A stretch of DNA of 19,234 bases, from NCBI GenBank assembly GCA_903910215.1, contig CAIVYV010000002.1, positions 1 through 19,234 of the forward strand, read 5' to 3'. The position numbers and the translations under genes were made by a program. Of the stretch, positions 1 through 6,769 are shown one piece after another; position 1 is the first letter of the stretch, and every line of letters starts with the position of its first letter. Under the pieces are notes generated by a model. The model was not told where the DNA came from and searched no databases. It saw only the letters and a list, made by a program, of their open reading frames with translations. This DNA comes from an uncultured Pseudomonadota bacterium. Lineage in GTDB: Bacteria > Pseudomonadota > Gammaproteobacteria > Steroidobacterales > Steroidobacteraceae.

Positions 1-845
1 CGTTTCTCTTCGGGGCGGTGCGATTCCTCGTCAGCGGCATTTTGCTCGGATGCGTAGCGCTCTGGTTTCATCGTCGGCGCGGTTTCTCGATGACGCGGCT
101 GACACCCGTGGAGTGGCGCACGGTGCTGATCGCTGGTTTGTTGTCGGTGGCAATATCGAATGGCGGTGCCATCTGGGGGCTGCAGTACGTGCCCTCAAAT
201 CAAGCGGCGCTTCTGAACGTATCGTCATCATTCTGGATTCCTTTGATCGGCTTGTTCGGCGCACGCGCGCACTCCATCCCCCCGCGCGTCGCCATCGGTC
301 TGGCCGTGGGCTTCGGCGGGACGGTGCTCGTCGCTTGGCCAGGGCCCAATCCCATGCCAGGTAGTACGGGGGCTTATGGTTACTGGCCCACAGTCGCGAT
401 CGTCATTGGCTGCATCGGCTGGTCCGCCGGAACGATCTATCTACGCAACGCCGTGACGTCTCTGGACTTGATGAGCTTCACGGCGCTGCAGATGTTCTGC
501 GGTGGCTTGATGCTATTAGTTCCCGCCATCCTTCATGGCGATCTCGCACGATGGAATTGGGACGCGGGTGGTCTTGCTGCGCTCGCCTACATGACCATTG
601 TCAGCTCTTGCATCGCCTACACGGCGTACGCATGGCTGTCGGTCAATGTGTCGCCGGCGCAGGTAGGTACGTTCGGCTTCGTCAATCCGGTGGTCGCAAC
701 ACTGCTCGGTTGGTGGGTGCTCGATGAAATACTGACGGGCTCTCAGATCGTCGGGACCATCGTACTGCTGCTAGGCATGGTGCTCATGAACTGGCCACGG
801 AAGCAGGGCAGCGTGACGCCAGTGGTTCGATCCGGGGACCCCTGA
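1..845 (+). CDS. EamA/DMT-family membrane transporter, 5' end missing
   Basis: This is a drug/metabolite-transporter (EamA) family integral membrane protein of the inner membrane, and its substrate cannot be told from sequence. The reading frame is open from base 3 and already codes for conserved family residues (FLFGAVRFL, typical of the second helix of the first EamA repeat). The gene therefore begins upstream, and the GTG at 18 is not a credible start. About 280 residues are visible, with roughly eight or nine hydrophobic helices. The second EamA repeat runs from about residue 125 (counted from base 3) to a C-terminal helix ending in MNWPRKQG. The family signature near the end of the second repeat is clear (FVNPVVATLLGWWVLDE). 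Its last 62 bases overlap the 3' end of the convergent unknown gene. Family assignment is firm; function is not. Confidence 0.9.
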   Translation, partial: FLFGAVRFLVSGILLGCVALWFHRRRGFSMTRLTPVEWRTVLIAGLLSVAISNGGAIWGLQYVPSNQAALLNVSSSFWIPLIGLFGARAHSIPPRVAIGLAVGFGGTVLVAWPGPNPMPGSTGAYGYWPTVAIVIGCIGWSAGTIYLRNAVTSLDLMSFTALQMFCGGLMLLVPAILHGDLARWNWDAGGLAALAYMTIVSSCIAYTAYAWLSVNVSPAQVGTFGFVNPVVATLLGWWVLDEILTGSQIVGTIVLLLGMVLMNWPRKQGSVTPVVRSGDP

Positions 846-1596
846 GATCGAGTTGCGGCAACATCCGGCGTTCGTTCGACGGAAAATCGATCACGGCTTC
901 GAGTAACTGGCCATCAGCATTGCGAATGTTGGTTAACCCTTCATAGCGCATCAACACCTGATCGGCTTGTCGATACGAGACTTCGATAAACGGCGTGAAC
1001 CACGCCAACACGCCCGACAGATTCAAACGGATTACGCTCGCCGTGCTCCCCTCGATCGTCACTTCGCGATGTTTACGAATCTTGAAGTTGTAAGTGTCGA
1101 GCTGTGAGGGCACCAGAAACGGAAAACTCACTGTTTTTCCGGCTTCGAGTTCGCGCCAATTCAAGCGCACGAAGTCGTCGAAACCCGCATCGATGACCAG
1201 ATTAGGTCGTAAAGCCACCGTCGCCTCACGGCGCGGAGAAGTCGCATTCAACTGCGAATAAGCTCGCAGTCCCTGCGCCGTGCGGCGCACGCCCTCGGCG
1301 TAACCGGAGCGCGCATCGACCATGTTGAAATCCGGCGTATGTCGCTGGCTCTGATAACTCAACTCCTTGCGGGCAAAGGCAGGGCCGCCGAAACCGCAGC
1401 GATACAGCACGATGCGATTCTCTGCAGCCGTGCCAGCTTCACGCACGAAGTGCGACTCGATGTAAAGCAGGCGACCGGATTCTTTGGTTCGAGCGTAGCC
1501 TGTTTTGACGATTTCGCGTGCCGCCTGTACCGGCGATGCCATCGCAAGGGTCGCAAAACAACAAACCCATGTTGTCAGTTTGAAAAACCTGTTCAT
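784..1596 (-). CDS. Secreted/periplasmic protein of unknown function
   Basis: I do not recognise this 270-residue protein. The chosen ATG at 1596 gives a good Sec signal peptide: MNRFFK, a hydrophobic stretch, then ASPVQA before AREIV, with cleavage likely after residue 25. The mature part has no membrane helix. It is rich in short alternating segments, suggesting mostly beta structure, and contains a possible metal- or disulfide-free core with few cysteines (one in LYRCGFGG, one near the C-terminus). The start codon overlaps the stop of the upstream membrane-protein gene by one base (TGATG), so the two are probably co-translated. A longer in-frame extension to 1680 exists but would bury the signal peptide, so I rejected it. 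The 3' end overlaps the convergent transporter by 62 bases. The second half faintly resembles beta-barrel-like proteins such as DUF3108, but this is a guess. Confidence 0.75.
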   Translation of the reverse strand: MNRFFKLTTWVCCFATLAMASPVQAAREIVKTGYARTKESGRLLYIESHFVREAGTAAENRIVLYRCGFGGPAFARKELSYQSQRHTPDFNMVDARSGYAEGVRRTAQGLRAYSQLNATSPRREATVALRPNLVIDAGFDDFVRLNWRELEAGKTVSFPFLVPSQLDTYNFKIRKHREVTIEGSTASVIRLNLSGVLAWFTPFIEVSYRQADQVLMRYEGLTNIRNADGQLLEAVIDFPSNERRMLPQLDLRGPRIEPLASRCPASVASS

Positions 1597-1961
1597 CACC
1601 GATTCAATCGCTCGAGACCGCGCGGCCCAATAAACCAGGAGCCGACCCAACTGGTGAGGCCAACGACGATCGCGGCCCAAAGTGCTGGCCAGAACCCGAG
1701 CAGGTCGAAGCCCGGAATGAGATAGGCGACCAAGGCGAGCATGCCGGCGTTGACCACAAGCAGAAACAAGCCGAGTGTCACCACGCTAATGGGCAAAGTC
1801 AGAACGATGGCGATCGGACGCACGAAGGCATTGACGACACCTAAGACTAAGGCTGCTAGCAACAACGTCGCCGCGTCGTCTATGACGACGCCATCCACCC
1901 ACTCGGCCGCTAGCCAAAGCCCGAAGGCGGCAATCACGGCGCGCAATATGAAACCGGTCAT
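1596..1961 (-). CDS. Small membrane protein of the phage-holin-4_2 / YvlD family
   Basis: This is a 121-residue integral membrane protein resembling the Phage_holin_4_2 (YvlD-like) family. Despite the family name, members are widespread chromosomal proteins and are not evidence of a prophage; their role is not established. Four hydrophobic helices are visible. The family pattern is present: LLAALVLGVVNAFVRP, then LTLPISVVTLGLF, then a final pair of helices ending WVGSWFIG. The ATG at 1961 was chosen because AGGAGG lies nine bases upstream. The longer TTG start at 1982 has no such site. The gene is followed with a one-base overlap by the secreted unknown protein and is divergent from the MAPEG-like gene across an 87-base gap. 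Confidence 0.85.
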   Translation of the reverse strand: MTGFILRAVIAAFGLWLAAEWVDGVVIDDAATLLLAALVLGVVNAFVRPIAIVLTLPISVVTLGLFLLVVNAGMLALVAYLIPGFDLLGFWPALWAAIVVGLTSWVGSWFIGPRGLERLNR

Positions 1962-2048
1962 CGACTCATGCCTCCTCGGCAAGATTGTGCCATCGCGCTA
2001 TCCTCTGCGTACGGTCTTCGGACCACAGCTTTGTCAGGGGGTTCCATC

Positions 2049-2447
2049 ATGACGACCGATTACGCCGCCGTTCACTTGATCATGCTGCTCGCCTTGTTCG
2101 AGTACTTCGTCTTCACGATGGCCGTCGGGCGCGCTCGTTATAAATACGGTGTCAAAGCGCCCGCCACCACTGGCGACGAGAATTTCGAACGCGTTTATCG
2201 AGCACAGATGAACACGCTCGAGTTGCTCGCCCTGTTCATTCCGGCACTCTGGAGCTTCGCCGTATTCATCGACCAGGCGTGGGCGGTGTTGCTTGGCGCG
2301 ATTTTCATCATTGGCCGTGCGCTCTACTTCAAGGGCTACGTCGAAGCGGCCAACAAGCGCAGCCTCGGTTTCGGACTGTCGTTTTTTCCGACACTCTTCT
2401 TGCTGTTTGGCGGCATCTACGGCGCCGCCCGATCGCTACTCGGCTGA
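2049..2447 (+). CDS. MAPEG-family membrane protein
   Basis: This 132-residue four-helix inner-membrane protein matches the MAPEG family (membrane-associated proteins in eicosanoid and glutathione metabolism). Bacterial members of this family are poorly characterised, though some have glutathione transferase or peroxidase activity. The family signature sits after the first helix at residues 43-59, with the pattern E-x-F-E-R-x-x-R-A-Q-x-N-T-x-E (here DENFERVYRAQMNTLE). A second conserved stretch, GRALYFKGY, follows the third helix. The ATG at 2049 has a GGGGG run seven bases upstream. An extension to 1968 would add a hydrophilic, unconserved leader. The 3' end overlaps the convergent dedA gene by 12 bases. 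Substrate is unknown. Confidence 0.88.
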   Translation: MTTDYAAVHLIMLLALFEYFVFTMAVGRARYKYGVKAPATTGDENFERVYRAQMNTLELLALFIPALWSFAVFIDQAWAVLLGAIFIIGRALYFKGYVEAANKRSLGFGLSFFPTLFLLFGGIYGAARSLLG

Positions 2448-3089
2448 GTCGCGACGGCGCCGCCAAACCAGGATCGCCACCGGAATCAGCGAGCCGCCGA
2501 TGATGATGAGCGTGACGAGACCAAAGTTGTTCTTGACGATCGGGATGTTGCCGAAAAGGTAGCCGCCCCCCAAAAAAACGGTAACCCAGATTACTGCACC
2601 GAGCACGTTATACGTCTGGAAGCGCGGGTAGTGCATACGCGCGACTCCCGATACGAAGGGTGCAAAGGTACGCAGGATCGGCAGGAAGCGCGACAACATC
2701 ACCGTCTTGCCACCATGCTTGACGAAATAGGCCTCAGTCTGTCGAAGATATTCGACTTTCAGGAATCGATATCGACCACTGAACGCGGGCGGCCCGATCC
2801 ACTTGCCTATCGCATAGTTGCAGGTATTGCCCAGAATCGCCGCGACGATCAGCAAGCTGGTGACGATACCGATGTCGAGCGTGCCGCTCGAGTCGATCGC
2901 GATGAGTGTTCCGACGGCAAACAACAACGAATCACCGGGTAACCATGGCGTCACGACGAGGCCGGTTTCAGCAAAAACGATGATGAACAGGATGGCGTAG
3001 ACCCAAACACCGTATGTCTGCAAGAGCTCCACGAGGTGTTCGTCGAGATTCAGGATGAAGTCGAGTAAAAACTGCAGCATTTCGATCAT
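2436..3089 (-). CDS. DedA-family (VTT domain) membrane protein
   Basis: This is a 217-residue DedA-family inner-membrane protein. DedA/VTT proteins support envelope homeostasis, and some family members act in flipping undecaprenyl phosphate or phospholipids; the specific role here is unknown. Characteristic elements are visible. Near residues 39-57 is FAETGLVVTPWLPGDSLLF, with the conserved acidic residue and PGD. Near residues 134-150 is SRFLPILRTFAPFVSGVARM, with the conserved arginines and PFVSG. NVLGAVIW follows. The C-terminus is a membrane helix followed by a basic tail (WRRRR). The ATG at 3089 overlaps the ctpA stop as ATGA, so the gene is likely translationally coupled as the third gene of the envC-ctpA-dedA operon. 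A second in-frame ATG at 3080 is possible. Confidence 0.9.
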   Translation of the reverse strand: MIEMLQFLLDFILNLDEHLVELLQTYGVWVYAILFIIVFAETGLVVTPWLPGDSLLFAVGTLIAIDSSGTLDIGIVTSLLIVAAILGNTCNYAIGKWIGPPAFSGRYRFLKVEYLRQTEAYFVKHGGKTVMLSRFLPILRTFAPFVSGVARMHYPRFQTYNVLGAVIWVTVFLGGGYLFGNIPIVKNNFGLVTLIIIGGSLIPVAILVWRRRRDSAE

Positions 3090-4336
3090 CGGCGTTCATT
3101 TGCTCGAGTAACCGTCGGCTCACGCAACGTACGCAGCGCCAACTTCACTTCGGCATCCTCGCGCGCCGCGATTGGCATCACGTCTGCACCCGGAAGAAGT
3201 ACATCGGGCTCAATACCAGTTTCATCGATGGACACCCCCGCTGGCGTCACATATCGCGAAGTTGTGAGCTTCAATGCGCGACCGTCGGCAAGCGGCAATA
3301 CGCTTTGAACGACTCCTTTGCCATAGGTTCGTCGGCCCACCAAACGCGCGCGACCGTTATCTTTGAGGGCACCGGCTAAAATCTCGGCAGCCGAAGCTGA
3401 TGCACCATTGATCAACAGAACTAACGGCACACCCTCGAGCAGTTGCCCCCGCGACGCATCCATGCGGAAATTGGCTTCGGCCGTTCGACCTGTTGCCGAG
3501 ACGATATTGCCCGAATCGAGCAAAGCATCGGCCACCTCGACCGCGGCCTCGAGCACGCCGCCGGGGTTGTGCCGCACGTCGAGCACGACGCCACGCAATC
3601 GTCCCGTCATCGAGAGCTCGCCCAGTACCTTGTCGAAGTCCTTGCGCGTCGTCTCGCTGAACGAAGCGATACGGACATACGCAAAGCCCGACTCCAGCAT
3701 CTCGCCCGAGACGCTGTGCACTTCGACCTTGGCGCGCTCGAGAGCAACGCTGACGAGCTCGGCGCTCTCGGCGCGACGCAGGGTCAAACGTACGAGCGAG
3801 CCCGGTGGACCACGCATCTGCTCGAGTGCGGCACTGACATTGCCACCCACCGGCTCGTTGTCGATCTGCAGGATGACGTCGCCGCCACGAATACCCGCTC
3901 GCGCAGCAGGTGAATCAGCCAACGAGCGCACGACTTTGATGCCTTCGCTTTCGGCAGATACCTCGATTCCGATGCCTGGATAACTCCCTGCCGCGCCGCG
4001 GCGTAATTCCTCGTACTCGCGTCGATCAAGATAAGCCGAGTAAGGATCCAAACCGCCAACCATACCGCGCATCGCTTGTTCGAGTAGACGATCAGGCGTC
4101 ACCTCATCGACATACTCTCGCTGCACCTGCGCGATGATCTCAGCGATCCGTCGCGATTCACTCGCTGGCAACTCGCGTACCGTCAGCGGCTTGTCGGCGG
4201 TGGATTTCTTTGATGAAGTCGGCAAATCGACCGTCTCTTCCACTGGTCGAGACACGAACCACGTGACAGCGGCGCCTACGGTCAATCCCGCGGCCGCAGC
4301 CAACCAGACGAGGCGATGGGAGTGCGTGACACTCAC
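3086..4336 (-). CDS. ctpA: C-terminal processing peptidase (S41 family, PDZ domain)
   Basis: This periplasmic, membrane-anchored serine protease of family S41 (CtpA/Prc type) cleaves proteins from their C-terminal ends. From the start used here (416 residues) there is an N-terminal anchor helix (about 9-28), a PDZ domain (about 112-190, with GIGIEV and AGIRGGD) and the S41 catalytic domain. The Ser/Lys dyad is visible: the second serine of NGASASAAEI (S315) and the lysine of YGKGVVQ (K340), 25 residues apart as in Prc. The GTG at 4336 is preferred because it overlaps the envC stop as GTGA. A TTG at 4357 would extend the protein by seven residues; neither has a strong Shine-Dalgarno. Neighbours envC and dedA suggest an envelope-remodelling unit. 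CtpA proteins beside M23-type factors are common in gammaproteobacteria. Confidence 0.93.
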   Translation of the reverse strand: MSVTHSHRLVWLAAAAGLTVGAAVTWFVSRPVEETVDLPTSSKKSTADKPLTVRELPASESRRIAEIIAQVQREYVDEVTPDRLLEQAMRGMVGGLDPYSAYLDRREYEELRRGAAGSYPGIGIEVSAESEGIKVVRSLADSPAARAGIRGGDVILQIDNEPVGGNVSAALEQMRGPPGSLVRLTLRRAESAELVSVALERAKVEVHSVSGEMLESGFAYVRIASFSETTRKDFDKVLGELSMTGRLRGVVLDVRHNPGGVLEAAVEVADALLDSGNIVSATGRTAEANFRMDASRGQLLEGVPLVLLINGASASAAEILAGALKDNGRARLVGRRTYGKGVVQSVLPLADGRALKLTTSRYVTPAGVSIDETGIEPDVLLPGADVMPIAAREDAEVKLALRTLREPTVTRANERR

Positions 4337-5481
4337 GGCTGGCGAGCGCTGAACCAAGGCGCGGGATCGACGGGACGTGCTGCTTGGCGAATCTCGAAAT
4401 ACAGCTGCGGCGCAGGACGCCCGCCCGTATCACCCACCGCTGCGATCGTATCGCCGGCGACCACGGTGTCACCCACCTGGCGATAGAGCTGCTCGTTGTG
4501 GCCGTAGAGACTGAGAAAGCCGCCGCCGTGATCGACGATCACGAGCAATCCCAAGCCCGCAAGCCAATCGGCGTACACAACGCGACCACGATAAACCGCT
4601 CGTACCGGCGCACCACGCTCGGCGCCGATCAGCACGCCTTCCCACTTCATCGAGCCAGCACGTTGCTGACCAAATCGCGAGACGATTTTTCCCGATACCG
4701 GCCAAGCCAACTTGCCACGCATGCGAGCAAACGGGCTCTTGTTGTCGCTCGGGAAGCTCGGTGTCGTACGTCGAAGCTGCTGCAGCAACTTTTGCAAAGC
4801 CGCTTGCTCGCGCTGCAAGCGCTGCAAGGTCGCTGCACGCTCTTTGGCTTCCGCATTCAATTGTGCGAGGACGGCGCCTCGCTCCTGGCGTGCCTTGTCG
4901 AGCTTGGCAACCTCACCGGACTGCTCGCGCTCCAGACGCGCGATGCGCTCCTTCTCGGTTTCCAGATCACGTTCGAGCGCGGCGATCTCGGTAACTTTCG
5001 CTTCGATGGCGGCGAGTTGCTCGGCTCGCGCTCGGCCAAAGTACGCGTAATACGAGACGAGCCGACCGGCCTGCGCCGGATCCTGCTGATTCAGCAACAT
5101 CTTGAGCGGATCTTCGCGGCCGATCTGGTGTGCCGCCCGCATCTGTGCCGCAAGTGATGCTCGCTCGCTCGCCAGTTCCGTTTCGCGCGCGCGCTTCTGC
5201 TCACCGAGCTCCTGCAAACGCTGCTCACGAGTCTGTCGCTCGCCCCTTAAACGACCGAGCACGACTCGCGCGGCTGAGGCGGACTGCTCGGCCGACCGCA
5301 GACTTTTCGCGAGACGATCCTTTTCGGCTGCGTCTTTGGCAACCTGGCTACGGATGCGCTCGATTTGCGAGCGCAATTGGCGCAGTTCGGCTTCCGTTTT
5401 GGCCGCATCCTGAGCGTAGCCTGCGGACGCTGCCGCCAGCAGGGTAAAAAGCAACGAAAAACAAAGGGTTCGGCCGCGCAT
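4333..5481 (-). CDS. envC: Murein hydrolase activator EnvC (degenerate LytM)
   Basis: EnvC works in the periplasm at the division septum, where it activates the amidases AmiA and AmiB to split daughter-cell peptidoglycan. The 382-residue product has a signal peptide (MRGRTLCFS to GYA, cleavage about residue 23), a long charged coiled coil (about 27-240) and a C-terminal LytM/M23 domain (about 255-378). The M23 zinc ligands are mostly lost. The first H-x(3)-D motif is replaced by KWEGVLIG, and the usual HLHFE is QLYFE, while one histidine in SLYGH remains. This matches the non-enzymatic EnvC class rather than an active endopeptidase. I chose ATG 5481 because it starts the signal peptide; upstream in-frame starts to 5535 run into the divergent rhodanese gene. 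It is the first gene of envC-ctpA-dedA. Confidence 0.93.
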   Translation of the reverse strand: MRGRTLCFSLLFTLLAAASAGYAQDAAKTEAELRQLRSQIERIRSQVAKDAAEKDRLAKSLRSAEQSASAARVVLGRLRGERQTREQRLQELGEQKRARETELASERASLAAQMRAAHQIGREDPLKMLLNQQDPAQAGRLVSYYAYFGRARAEQLAAIEAKVTEIAALERDLETEKERIARLEREQSGEVAKLDKARQERGAVLAQLNAEAKERAATLQRLQREQAALQKLLQQLRRTTPSFPSDNKSPFARMRGKLAWPVSGKIVSRFGQQRAGSMKWEGVLIGAERGAPVRAVYRGRVVYADWLAGLGLLVIVDHGGGFLSLYGHNEQLYRQVGDTVVAGDTIAAVGDTGGRPAPQLYFEIRQAARPVDPAPWFSARQP

Positions 5482-5491
5482 GCGGCGAAAT

Positions 5492-5499
5492 TGTATAAT
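5492..5499. promoter_or_regulatory. Overlapping divergent -10 elements, envC/rhodanese
   Basis: On the plus strand TATAAT at 5494-5499 is a perfect sigma-70 -10 hexamer ending seven bases before the rhodanese ATG (5507). The minus strand of the same segment reads TATACA (5492-5497), suitably placed for envC (ATG at 5481). I see no good -35 hexamer for either direction. If transcription starts about seven bases after the hexamer, the rhodanese mRNA would be leaderless. This placement is inferred from sequence only. Confidence 0.55.
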
Positions 5500-5506
5500 C
5501 TCTCGC

Positions 5507-5941
5507 ATGGAAAAGTTGCCGGAATACATTGCCAACCATCCGTGGTTGGTCGGGATGGCTGCGCTCGCCGCCCTATTGGTGCTCGTTTACGAGATCCGCG
5601 TCCGGCGCGACTCCTTCGCGGCCATCTCGCCGCAGGATCTGATCCGTCTGCAGAACCAAGGCGCGTTGGTGCTCGATATTCGCAAGCCGGAGGATCACGC
5701 CGCTGGTCATATCGCGGGCTCGCGACAGATGGACTCTCACGAACTCGTCAAGGCCGCCGACAACCTGAAGAAGTACAAGGAAAAACCGGTGGTGATCTAT
5801 TGCCACTCCGGCAGCACCGGCGCCTCGGCCGCGCGAGTGTTGAACGGCCAAGGCTTCACCCAGGTTTTCAACCTGCGCGGCGGCATCAGCGGCTGGCAGT
5901 CCGAGAACCTGCCCATCGCTCGCGAGAAGAGCAAAGCTTGA
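5507..5941 (+). CDS. yibN: Membrane-anchored rhodanese-like sulfurtransferase (YibN type)
   Basis: This 144-residue protein has one N-terminal membrane helix (about residues 13-29) followed by a single rhodanese domain (about 38-137). The active-site loop is intact: cysteine 99 in YCHSGSTGA would carry the persulfide. The upstream domain signature LVLDIRKPEDHAAGHIAGS is also clear. The position directly before grxC and secB matches E. coli yibN, so I use that name; the physiological sulfur acceptor is not known. ATG 5507 is preferred over the upstream frame start at 5480 because the extension would overlap the promoter and envC start. No Shine-Dalgarno is visible and a -10 box sits seven bases before the ATG. 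The stop overlaps the grxC start by one base (TGATG). Confidence 0.9.
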   Translation: MEKLPEYIANHPWLVGMAALAALLVLVYEIRVRRDSFAAISPQDLIRLQNQGALVLDIRKPEDHAAGHIAGSRQMDSHELVKAADNLKKYKEKPVVIYCHSGSTGASAARVLNGQGFTQVFNLRGGISGWQSENLPIAREKSKA

Positions 5942-6192
5942 TGGCTAAGGTCGTCATGTATGCGACCGGCTGGTGTCCTTATTGTGAGCGGGCACGGGCC
6001 CTGCTGACCCGCAAGGGCGTCGCTTTCGAGGAGATCGATATCGATGCTGCGCCGTCGCGTCGCGAAGAAATGATGACGCGCAGCGGTCGTCGTACGGTTC
6101 CGCAGATTTTCATCGGCGAGGTCCATGTCGGCGGTTGCGACGACTTGCATGCCCTCGACGCCCGTGGCGGTCTCGACCCATTGCTCGTTTGA
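5941..6192 (+). CDS. grxC: Glutaredoxin 3
   Basis: GrxC is a small cytoplasmic dithiol glutaredoxin that reduces disulfides and glutathione-mixed disulfides using glutathione. The 83-residue product has the full thioredoxin-fold layout. The CPYC active site is at residues 12-15. The cis-proline motif RTVPQIFIG is near residues 51-59, followed by the GGCDDL glutathione-binding motif near 64-69. Length matches E. coli GrxC (83). The ATG overlaps the rhodanese stop by one base, implying translational coupling. Pairing with a rhodanese suggests a shared thiol/persulfide role, but this is inference. A longer in-frame extension reaching back to 5365 is spurious because it overlaps the rhodanese gene. 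Confidence 0.96.
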   Translation: MAKVVMYATGWCPYCERARALLTRKGVAFEEIDIDAAPSRREEMMTRSGRRTVPQIFIGEVHVGGCDDLHALDARGGLDPLLV

Positions 6193-6254
6193 CCACCACG
6201 ATCATTCCTACACCTGACAATTGAACTCATCGTCTTCCACAGAGGCTCATCGAC

Positions 6255-6764
6255 ATGGCTGATCCGAATCCGACTGCAGATGGCGTTGCCGGCACCGAAG
6301 CCGACCCGAATGCACCTGAGTTTTCGCTGCAAAGCGTCTATCTCAAAGATTGCTCCTTCGAGGCCCCCAAGGGTCCGCGCGTTGAAGGACAGTGGAATCC
6401 GAACATCAATCTCGAACTAGATACAGCAACCGAGATCCTCTCGCCGGATCTGCGTGAGATCGTGTTGCGCATCAGCGTCACCGCTAAGAACGGCGACGCC
6501 ACGGCTTTCTTGGTCGAAGTGCAGCAAGGCGGAATCTTTGCCGTACGCAATCTTGGCGAGGAAGACTATCGCCGTGCGGTTGCCAGCATCGGCCCGAACG
6601 TACTCTTCCCGTACGCACGCGCTCAGATCGCGAATCTGGTCACTCAGGGCGGTTTTCCGCAGTTGTTGCTGCCGCCGGTTAACTTCGAACTGCTGTACGC
6701 GCGCTCACGTGCCGAAGCGGCCGAAGCACAGACCCAAGCCGCTCAGCAGCCGCTGAATAGCTAA
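6255..6764 (+). CDS. secB: Protein-export chaperone SecB
   Basis: SecB is a cytoplasmic tetrameric chaperone that keeps preproteins unfolded and hands them to SecA at the Sec translocon. The 169-residue protein carries the typical core: FSLQSVYLKDCSFEAP, then the conserved beta-strand region to about residue 105, then ANLVTQGGFPQLLLPPVNFELLY. It is slightly longer than E. coli SecB (155). The extra length is an acidic, low-complexity N-terminus (about 20 residues) and an Ala/Gln-rich tail. AGAGG at 6241-6245 lies nine bases before the ATG. The gene follows grxC after a 62-base gap and precedes gpsA with only five bases between, as in the conserved grxC-secB-gpsA order. Confidence 0.96.
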   Translation: MADPNPTADGVAGTEADPNAPEFSLQSVYLKDCSFEAPKGPRVEGQWNPNINLELDTATEILSPDLREIVLRISVTAKNGDATAFLVEVQQGGIFAVRNLGEEDYRRAVASIGPNVLFPYARAQIANLVTQGGFPQLLLPPVNFELLYARSRAEAAEAQTQAAQQPLNS

Positions 6765-6769
6765 AGACG

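Noticed and set aside
1597..1680. Longer start for the unknown secreted protein
   Set aside because: It would place an Arg-rich leader before a good signal peptide and overlap the upstream gene; the TGATG coupling fits 1596.
1596..1961. Phage holin, hence prophage remnant
   Set aside because: The family name is misleading; no other phage genes, integrase or attachment-like repeats are present.
1999..2004. TATCCT as a promoter for the MAPEG-like gene
   Set aside because: Weak hexamer with no -35 at suitable spacing.
4384..5157. 257-residue open frame antisense to envC
   Set aside because: Composition is typical of a shadow frame (Arg/Leu/Cys-rich) and EnvC on the other strand is unmistakable.
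4999..5481. EnvC as an active M23 endopeptidase
   Set aside because: The zinc-binding residues of the LytM domain (further downstream in the gene) are replaced, matching activator-type EnvC.
5365..5940. Long upstream extension of grxC in frame
   Set aside because: It would overlap the entire rhodanese gene and start inside envC; the 83-residue GrxC is already full length.
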